Positions 6,193 through 11,422 of a DNA stretch of 11,422 bases are shown piece after piece. The translations under genes and the position numbers were made by a program. The first letter of the stretch is position 1. Each line of letters opens with the position of its first letter. The notes under the pieces are model-generated. The model made no database searches. It worked only from the letters and a program-made list of their open reading frames with translations, and was not told the origin of the DNA. This stretch comes from an uncultured Eggerthellaceae bacterium (lineage in GTDB: Bacteria > Actinomycetota > Coriobacteriia > Coriobacteriales > Eggerthellaceae), in NCBI GenBank assembly GCA_934630905.1, contig CAKTXN010000055.1, positions 1 to 11,422 on the forward strand. Reading direction: 5' to 3'.

Positions 6193-7122
6193 ATGAGTAA
6201 TGCGTTTTCTGCCGTAAGTAGTCTGATGAAAAAGGCGTGTATTGCATGCGTTCTTGTTGCTGCTTTAGTGGGCTTGACTGCGGCGATTATCCCGCAGCGC
6301 GCTTACGCCGATGCCCCTACGTATACCATGTCGGTTGTGGCGGGCGAAGACGCCCCGAGCTCTGTTGCCCCTGGTGATACGTTTACGGTGTCGTTGGAAC
6401 TGCAAAACAACGGAAGCAGTCAGTACACCATGTACGCCATGTCGGCAACGGTGCGCTACAACACCGGCATGCTTGATGTAGCATCGCTAGATACGAATAA
6501 CAGCATTGATGTTTACACGAAAGATGCTGGCGATGGCTGGACTGATGCTGTGCTGAATTTCAAGTCCCCCACACTTAAGGGTGTGACCTGGGATAACGGT
6601 ACGCCGTTGATGAATATCACGTTCATTGCGCGCGAACAAGGTTCCACTTCCATGGAAATTCGCCGTGTGAATATCTCCAATTCCACGGGCATGGGAAGTT
6701 ACGCCTGCACGTGCAACGATGCCGTGATTACCGTTTCAACTTCTTCGGATGCCGCAGCGCCCGTTGAGCCATCTACGGGTGAATCGGTTGGAACAACGGC
6801 GGGCGTGGAGGCTCCCGAAGCCGATCCGTCCACGCTGGAAGGTATTGATACGTCCGACGAGATGACGGACGAGGAAAAAGCCGAGTACGAGGCCACGCGT
6901 AATGGCGAGCTGGCGTCGGGTTCGGCTTCGGCATCGGGCGACAAGGCTTCCGTTGATGCCTCGAAAGATGGAAAGGCTGCGGACGGCCAGATGCCCATGA
7001 TGCTGTATGTGCTGATAGGAGCGTTGGTTGTTGCTGTTATTGCTCTTGTTGCAGGTGTTATCGTGCATAATCGTCGCAAGCAGGCAGAGGGGCAGAGCGA
7101 CCAGGCGACTCCGAAAGAGTAG
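6193..7122 (+). CDS. Secreted, membrane-anchored protein with cohesin-like domain
   Basis: The 309-residue protein starts at the ATG at 6193, with AAGGGAG 6 nt upstream. Residues 1-39 look like a signal peptide: KK at 13-14, a hydrophobic core at 15-32, and a likely cleavage site AYA-DA at 39/40. Residues about 44-182 have the pattern of a cohesin-type beta sandwich: VAPGDTFTVSLEL (58-70), YAMSATVRYNTGMLDVASL (81-99), LMNITFIARE (139-148), then closing strands with two close cysteines (172 and 174). A Ser/Ala/Asp/Glu-rich linker (183-267) leads to one transmembrane segment (269-291) and a basic short cytoplasmic tail beginning HNRRK. No LPxTG motif is present, so anchoring is by the membrane. 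It may bind a partner outside the cell; no dockerin is visible nearby. A strong terminator follows. Confidence 0.82.
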   Translation: MSNAFSAVSSLMKKACIACVLVAALVGLTAAIIPQRAYADAPTYTMSVVAGEDAPSSVAPGDTFTVSLELQNNGSSQYTMYAMSATVRYNTGMLDVASLDTNNSIDVYTKDAGDGWTDAVLNFKSPTLKGVTWDNGTPLMNITFIAREQGSTSMEIRRVNISNSTGMGSYACTCNDAVITVSTSSDAAAPVEPSTGESVGTTAGVEAPEADPSTLEGIDTSDEMTDEEKAEYEATRNGELASGSASASGDKASVDASKDGKAADGQMPMMLYVLIGALVVAVIALVAGVIVHNRRKQAEGQSDQATPKE

Positions 7123-7149
7123 CGCGTAATTTCGGATTATCCAAATTGA

Positions 7150-7184
7150 AACGCCGGCAGCTGTTGGAGCTGTCGGCGTTTTTT
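7150..7184 (+). terminator. Intrinsic terminator of the cohesin-like gene
   Basis: AACGCCGGCAGCT (7150-7162) pairs with AGCTGTCGGCGTT (7168-7180) around GTTGG, with one wobble pair, followed by TTTT. It begins 28 bp after the stop. Confidence 0.93.
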
Positions 7185-7256
7185 ATATGCTGGGAGCGAA
7201 CGGTGAAGCCGCGGGCGCGCTGCGTGGCATCAGATACGAGCGCACAAATGCGCCGC

Positions 7257-8678
7257 CTACGCTTCTTCTTCCGCGAACGTGTCGGGGCGGGCAAGCGCCT
7301 CTTTCTGTCGCAGCTGTGCAAGCTTCAAGCCATTTTTCACAAACTCGGTGCCATAAGCATGACGCACGGTGTGCGTATAACGTTCATGGATGGCATCGGT
7401 GAACTTCCCGCGCTGAAACGCCAAGCAGTCAAAGACCTCTTGACCTGCGTCAATGTTGCAGAAAAACGCAATCATGGCATCAAGGACTTCGAGTGCTGCA
7501 GCGTTTACCGTGCAGGTGCGTCCGCCGGGGAAAATGATTTTCACCGTGCGCAAGTCGTAGTGCGCGGCGTTCTTGAAGTTTTGAATTGCCTGGATTTGGT
7601 CGGCGCGCGTGAACGGCTGGGCGGGCGTGCATGCAAGCCAAATCAAAAGAAGCTGCGAGAAAAAGACATCTTGCTTGTTAAGGCCCAAAGAATCGGTCGG
7701 GTTCAGATCGAACATGCGCAACTCAATGTGGCTGATGTTGCCCGCGCGCAGGGAATCCAAGTTGTAAGCGCCGCTCGGCTTCAGGCGAATGGGATAATAC
7801 AGCTCGCTGGGATACATAATGTAGCCGCGATCGACGTATTGCTGAATGCTATCGGCGTATGCGGCAGGGGATGAGTAATCCAAAACAGGCGAGAAATAAT
7901 TCCAATATCCCAGCTCAGAGCAACGAACGGTGCCTAGGCCGAAATAAAGATCGCCACCCGTGTTGCCTTGCTCCACAAACGAGGAATCCATAATGGGGCT
8001 AGCAGCGGTGATTGCGCTCATGACCCATCCATAGGCAACGCAGCGTTGCGCCAGCGTAAGATACAGGTCGTTTTTGTAAGAGGTGAAGGCTGCGCTTTCG
8101 TGGGCGTCGTCGGTTGCGATGGCGGCACCAACGCCTTCACCGTGTTCGTCGCGCTCGCAGTCTTCGCTACCGTTGCTTGCTGCGAATTCACCCAGTTTGA
8201 AATCGCTCAGCTCAAAATCACGTTTCAGCAGCTCATCGCAGAACGAGTAATTGAAATGGATGCCGCTAAACGTCATTTTGTAGCGTCCGTACTGATTCGA
8301 CAAATACTCGCGATAGCTGGTTTTGCCCGCCTCTTCGCCGTAAAACTGGGCAATAGGGATATCGTTTTCGTCGCGCAGATACGGCGGGTTCGAGAACGGC
8401 CAGAGCATTTCCCTGGGGTTTTGTTGCGCCAGCTTGGTCTGCACTATCTTTTCGTAATGGGCAAGCTCTGCCAGCGCCTTTTCAGGTGAATGCTGCACGC
8501 CGGTGTTTATTTCCACCTGGTTTTCGCTGAAGTCACGCACGATGTGGGGATTGTTGGGAAAGGGGTTGGGCGATTGCGCCAAAAAGCCATCTTCGGTGAT
8601 GCGCAGGGTCTCGCGTTCAAGGCCGAAATTACCTTGAAAGAGCAACGAGCGCACTGTTTCGTTTTCAGCGTGGATCAT
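7257..8678 (-). CDS. gshA: Glutamate-cysteine ligase (GshA type, stand-alone)
   Basis: This 473-residue protein is the ATP-dependent ligase joining glutamate and cysteine into gamma-glutamylcysteine, first step of glutathione synthesis. I start it at the ATG at 8678, which has GGAAAGG 6 nt upstream; an ATG 15 bp earlier and a TTG at 8720 are weaker. Family motifs: GNFGLERETLRI (16-27), DFSENQVEINT (49-59), LWPFSNPPYL (92-101), FSGIHFNYSF (137-146) and RYTHTVRHAYG near 433-443. The sequence corresponds to the ligase half of bifunctional GshAB (GshF) enzymes, but the protein ends after that half with no ATP-grasp GshB domain, and no gshB is visible here. Residues about 165-197 form an acidic, low-complexity stretch that may be an insertion. 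The product may serve as the thiol itself, or a separate GshB may exist. Confidence 0.93.
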   Translation of the reverse strand: MIHAENETVRSLLFQGNFGLERETLRITEDGFLAQSPNPFPNNPHIVRDFSENQVEINTGVQHSPEKALAELAHYEKIVQTKLAQQNPREMLWPFSNPPYLRDENDIPIAQFYGEEAGKTSYREYLSNQYGRYKMTFSGIHFNYSFCDELLKRDFELSDFKLGEFAASNGSEDCERDEHGEGVGAAIATDDAHESAAFTSYKNDLYLTLAQRCVAYGWVMSAITAASPIMDSSFVEQGNTGGDLYFGLGTVRCSELGYWNYFSPVLDYSSPAAYADSIQQYVDRGYIMYPSELYYPIRLKPSGAYNLDSLRAGNISHIELRMFDLNPTDSLGLNKQDVFFSQLLLIWLACTPAQPFTRADQIQAIQNFKNAAHYDLRTVKIIFPGGRTCTVNAAALEVLDAMIAFFCNIDAGQEVFDCLAFQRGKFTDAIHERYTHTVRHAYGTEFVKNGLKLAQLRQKEALARPDTFAEEEA

Positions 8679-8889
8679 GCGAGGCCTTTCCATTTTTGTT
8701 TTTGGCTCATGGTAACGCAACGCGCGGATGGGGGATGCGGCAAAAAGGAAGGGAAACCGTTTTGTGATGTTTTTCGCGGATTTTGCCCGTGGTTTTTCGC
8801 TACTAACATTCCAATTGCGGGCTCTATCAAGGAAAACTTGCTCTGCACCCAGCGGATGCGCGTACCTTTTTGCTTCCGCTGTTATGCCG

Positions 8890-8895
8890 TATACT
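8890..8895 (+). promoter_or_regulatory. Putative -10 element for the zinc-ribbon membrane protein
   Basis: TATACT (8890-8895) lies 42 bp before the start of the next gene, with no good -35 at 16-18 bp upstream. The 8679-8937 gap separates divergent genes and shows no other coding signal; a promoter for gshA should also lie here, but I cannot place it with confidence. Confidence 0.35.
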
Positions 8896-8937
8896 GGCAG
8901 TATCTTTTATGAGGTATTTTGTTGAGGAAGGACCGTT

Positions 8938-10149
8938 ATGTACTGTTCTCATTGCGGAAAGAAAAACGCAGACGAATCGTTGTTCTGCGTAGAATGCGGA
9001 TGTCCGTTAAGGAAACCCGCAGTTGCAGGCGCTGCGCGACCTGCGGGGGCGGCCGTTGGCATGCCTACCGAATACGTTGTGCCCAAGGGGTGCGTTGGCC
9101 AGGCGTGGTCGGATATTACAAGCTCGCCGAACTGGGTTAAGCGCGTGCTTACGCTTATGCTTATGAATTGCGTTCCCGTGCTTAACTTCTTTGCGGTGGG
9201 CTATGGTCTTCAGTGGGGTGCCCAGGCGGCGAAAGGCGAACCGAAGCCACTTGCTGCAGGCGCGTTTTGCAAGAAGACGTTCGTATTTGGTCTGATTATT
9301 GCGCTTTTGGATATTCTTCTTGCGGCAGCGACAATTGTCTTTGGCGTTCTGTCTTTCATTCCTATTTTGGGTGCGATTTTGCTTGTTGCAATCAACCTTT
9401 TAGCTTCGACATTCTGCGAGCTTGCCAAGATGCGCGCGGGTGTTACGGGCAAACTGGGTTCTGCCTTTGACCTGTCGGAGCTGTTCCGCGCATATCGAAA
9501 GAATTTGGGCGGTCTTTTCGCGGCTGCCATTGTTCCGCAGTTGATTTGCGGCGTTGTTATTGTTGTCGTTGTTATTGTGCTGGTGTTCCTTGCGGGGTTG
9601 AGCGGATACGCTGCGTATACCGATTTCTTGGATTACGGCTACGGATATGGGCACGGTTATTCGTATCCGTCGTATGGCGTTGGCTACTTGGGCGGCGCGT
9701 TTGCCCTGGTGATTGTTGCCGCCGTTCTTGCCCTGTTCATTGATGGTTTGGGCATGTTGTGGGCAATGCGCGCCGTGGGTCATTGGGTGCATCGCAGCGA
9801 ACCCCAATGGGCGAACGAGGATGCGGCGGATGCTGCCGTTGCTGAGGCTCCTGTAGCGGCTCCTGCTGCTGTCAGCGTGCCTGTTGCTGTTAACGTTCCC
9901 GTCGTTGGCGTTGCTGTTGACAATCCTGTGCCGATGTCTGGTGCGACCGCTCCCGCGTCCGTGGCTGCCGCTGCTGCTGCGCCTGCTGCCCCGGCGGCTG
10001 TTCCAGTTGCCACTGCTCCCGCCGCTGAAGGCACGCAAGCTCCTGTGTCCGCTGTTGATTCCGTTGTGGAAGCGGTCGTAGAGGAGCCTTTGAGCAAGCC
10101 TGAGGGCGACGATGCTCCCGCTAATCCGACCGATGGGGCCAAGGAATAG
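8938..10149 (+). CDS. Zinc-ribbon multi-span membrane protein (DUF4013-like) with Ala/Pro/Val-rich tail
   Basis: The 403-residue protein starts at the ATG at 8938, with AGGAAGG upstream. It begins with a short zinc ribbon: Cys3-x2-Cys6 and Cys17-x2-Cys20. Several membrane segments follow, at about 70-92, 114-157 (two spans), 191-227 and 251-279. The arrangement and the VLNFFAVGYGLQWG, PKPL and ELAKMRAG pattern resemble DUF4013 proteins, whose role is unknown. A Gly/Tyr-rich stretch GYGYGHGYSYPSYGVGY (234-250) sits between the last two membrane regions and probably forms a loop outside the membrane core. Residues about 290-403 form a low-complexity, Ala/Pro/Val-rich, acidic-ending tail, probably disordered. 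It appears to be a single-gene unit closed by a strong terminator. Function unknown; the zinc ribbon may be for protein contacts. Confidence 0.85.
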   Translation: MYCSHCGKKNADESLFCVECGCPLRKPAVAGAARPAGAAVGMPTEYVVPKGCVGQAWSDITSSPNWVKRVLTLMLMNCVPVLNFFAVGYGLQWGAQAAKGEPKPLAAGAFCKKTFVFGLIIALLDILLAAATIVFGVLSFIPILGAILLVAINLLASTFCELAKMRAGVTGKLGSAFDLSELFRAYRKNLGGLFAAAIVPQLICGVVIVVVVIVLVFLAGLSGYAAYTDFLDYGYGYGHGYSYPSYGVGYLGGAFALVIVAAVLALFIDGLGMLWAMRAVGHWVHRSEPQWANEDAADAAVAEAPVAAPAAVSVPVAVNVPVVGVAVDNPVPMSGATAPASVAAAAAAPAAPAAVPVATAPAAEGTQAPVSAVDSVVEAVVEEPLSKPEGDDAPANPTDGAKE

Positions 10150-10300
10150 TCAAGCGATCCGCGGAAACATTTGCTGAAGCCGAGCTTGCCTTGTTTGAAT
10201 GCGAAAGCAAAGGCGCCGAATCATTGAAAGCTCAAAACACTGCAAACTTCTGGCTTCGCCAATTGCATAGTCGGATTCATGTAATTCGACCAGAAATCAC

Positions 10301-10328
10301 GAAGGGGCTCCGCGGAGCCCCTTCTTTT
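10301..10328 (+). terminator. Palindromic intrinsic terminator after the zinc-ribbon gene
   Basis: Positions 10301-10312 (GAAGGGGCTCCG) are perfectly complementary to 10313-10324, a 24-bp palindrome, followed by TTTT. It lies 151 bp downstream of the stop; the stretch between shows no gene. Confidence 0.88.
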
Positions 10329-10346
10329 GTACCTATCAGCCAGGCA

Positions 10347-10408
10347 GCTGGCGTTTGCATTTTGCCAAACGTTTGTCGGCAATCGTTTGCGAGCAAATAC
10401 CCGCCAGC
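10347..10408. repeat. Nested inverted repeats downstream of the cstA-like gene
   Basis: GCTGGCG (10347-10353) pairs with CGCCAGC (10402-10408), TTTGC (10354-10358) with GCAAA (10393-10397), and inside these TTGCC (10362-10366) with GGCAA (10378-10382). On the minus strand this follows the cstA-like stop by about 33 bp and may be the transcript's 3' structure. There is no T-tract. Confidence 0.45.
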
Positions 10409-10440
10409 GTGTCAACGTGCCGCTGCGCCACCCGAGTGCG

Positions 10441-11422
10441 TTACTTCTGCGCCTTTGCTGTGCTCGCGATGTGCTTGATGGCTTTAACGGCAAGCACAAT
10501 GGCCAGGACAAACAGCAAAATGGCCAACAGTAGCTGAACAACGGGGGCAAGTGCCACGCCCGAGGTCATAATGACGCTCACCTTCGCCTGAGCGGTAAGA
10601 GCCAGCGATGTAAGCGTAACAATAAGCATGAACACCATGGGGATGTAGAACATCTTGTTGTTGCGCCCGATGTTGCCCAAGAAAGAGCAAACGGCCAGCA
10701 GCGCCAAGGCGGCAAGCAGCTGGTTCGCGGCGCCGAACAGCGGCCAGATAATGGCGTAACCGCCCATGCCCAGGCCAATGCCTGCGGCAACCGTGATGAT
10801 AGTTGCCACGTAAGGGTTGGTCAGCACTTTGCGCCAGCCAGTCTCGTTGTCAACGCTGGACTCATCATCGTCGGTGGTGAACATTTCCTGGAACATCATG
10901 CGGCCAATACGGGTTGCCGTGTCCAAAGAAGTCAAGCAGAAAGCGGAAACCGCCAAAATAAGCAGGGAGTACGCAATCGAGCCTGCGTGACCGCCAATTC
11001 CTTCCAGACCAGGGATAACGCCAATCATACCCGAAAGACCGCTCGCGAAAATCTGCGTGGGCGTGGCATAGGTGCCGCTCACCGCGCCTTGCCACACGTA
11101 CGCAACGGCGCACAGCGAGATAACGGCCAACAGGCATTCCAAAAGCATGCCACCGTAAGCGATAGGCTGTGCCTGCGATTCTTTATCCAGCTGCTTTGAC
11201 GTGGTGCCCGAAGAAACCAACGAATGGAAGCCGGAAATTGCACCGCATGCAATGGTCACGAACAGGGCAGGGAACAGCAGGCCGCGGCCGCCGAACACTT
11301 TGGCGTCGGGGTAGAGCGTGGTGGTGTCGAATGCGGTGAAAGCGGGAACTTCCGCGAAAGACGTGTTACCGAAAATCGTGGCACCGATAATGCCGATAAT
11401 TGCCAGCACAATCATGCCATAC
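10441..11422 (-). CDS. cstA: CstA-family transporter, C-terminal part (5' end beyond right edge)
   Basis: Only the last 326 residues are in the window; the frame is open at the right edge, so the internal methionine at 11415 is not the start. The protein is a polytopic membrane carrier of the carbon starvation protein A family, taking up peptides or pyruvate in characterised relatives. The family motif GFHSLVSSGTTSKQL is present about 65-79 residues into the visible part. Further regions include SLDTATRIGRMMFQEMF, a short acidic stretch TDDDESSVDNETGW that probably lies in the cytoplasm, and WPLFGAANQLLAALALL, followed by two or three more spans and the basic tail KAIKHIASTAKAQK. Several membrane segments are visible. 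The symbol reflects the family; it could be a BtsT-like pyruvate carrier rather than true CstA. Confidence 0.92.
   Translation of the reverse strand, partial: YGMIVLAIIGIIGATIFGNTSFAEVPAFTAFDTTTLYPDAKVFGGRGLLFPALFVTIACGAISGFHSLVSSGTTSKQLDKESQAQPIAYGGMLLECLLAVISLCAVAYVWQGAVSGTYATPTQIFASGLSGMIGVIPGLEGIGGHAGSIAYSLLILAVSAFCLTSLDTATRIGRMMFQEMFTTDDDESSVDNETGWRKVLTNPYVATIITVAAGIGLGMGGYAIIWPLFGAANQLLAALALLAVCSFLGNIGRNNKMFYIPMVFMLIVTLTSLALTAQAKVSVIMTSGVALAPVVQLLLAILLFVLAIVLAVKAIKHIASTAKAQK

Noticed and set aside
7146..7874. Plus-strand frame of 242 codons opposite gshA
   Set aside because: It starts inside a terminator stem and lies antisense to conserved GshA motifs.
9780..10142. Minus-strand Ala/Thr/Ser-rich frame
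   Set aside because: It is the reverse reading of the Ala/Pro/Val-rich tail of the zinc-ribbon protein; the low complexity keeps the opposite strand open.
10191..10478. Plus-strand frame of 95 codons near the zinc-ribbon gene's terminator
   Set aside because: It runs through a strong terminator and into the antisense of the cstA-like gene, with no RBS or family similarity.

Overview
The window is ordinary chromosomal DNA of moderate GC content from a bacterium, most likely an anaerobic actinobacterium of the class Coriobacteriia (Eggerthellaceae-like). That placement is inference. It rests on the mix of genes (a stand-alone GshA-type ligase, a TelA/XpaC pair, a CstA-family carrier, a zinc-ribbon/DUF4013-like membrane protein, an LPxTG-less surface protein) and on the codon use; no rRNA or other phylogenetic marker is present.

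Left part (1-2983): the 5' part of a Ser/Arg-rich, probably disordered protein runs leftwards off the edge from a TTG start. Diverging from it is tRNA-Leu(UAA), whose 3' end is repeated exactly (25 bp) 190 bp downstream. The short interval between the two copies holds a strong terminator, other hairpins and an inverted copy of the tRNA T-arm, which looks like the scar of a tRNA-targeted insertion or a small repeat cassette. Next come a trans-polyprenyl diphosphate synthase (isoprenoid chain elongation, plausibly for menaquinone or undecaprenyl-type lipids) and, 4 bp later, a protein with two peptidoglycan-binding repeats but no signal peptide.

Middle (2984-5919): a TelA-family toxic-anion-resistance protein with a good promoter is followed by an XpaC-family membrane-anchored protein, the same pair as yaaN and xpaC of Bacillus, and ends at a strong terminator. 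A nitroreductase of the TM1586 type converges on them. The space between it and the next divergent gene carries three ATTGTTC/GAACAAT half-sites that look like an operator.

Right part (5920-11422): a secreted, C-terminally membrane-anchored protein with a cohesin-like beta domain ends at a terminator. A stand-alone glutamate-cysteine ligase lies on the minus strand. It is followed by a divergent zinc-ribbon multi-span membrane protein with a Gly/Tyr-rich loop and an Ala/Pro/Val-rich tail, ended by a palindromic terminator, and then by the C-terminal part of a CstA-family transporter on the minus strand, cut by the right edge.

No phage, IS element, CRISPR array or defence system is visible. 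The signals most worth following are the tRNA 3'-end duplication, the operator-like repeats between the nitroreductase and the cohesin-like protein, and the protein families in unusual settings (peptidoglycan-binding without export, GshA without a GshB domain).
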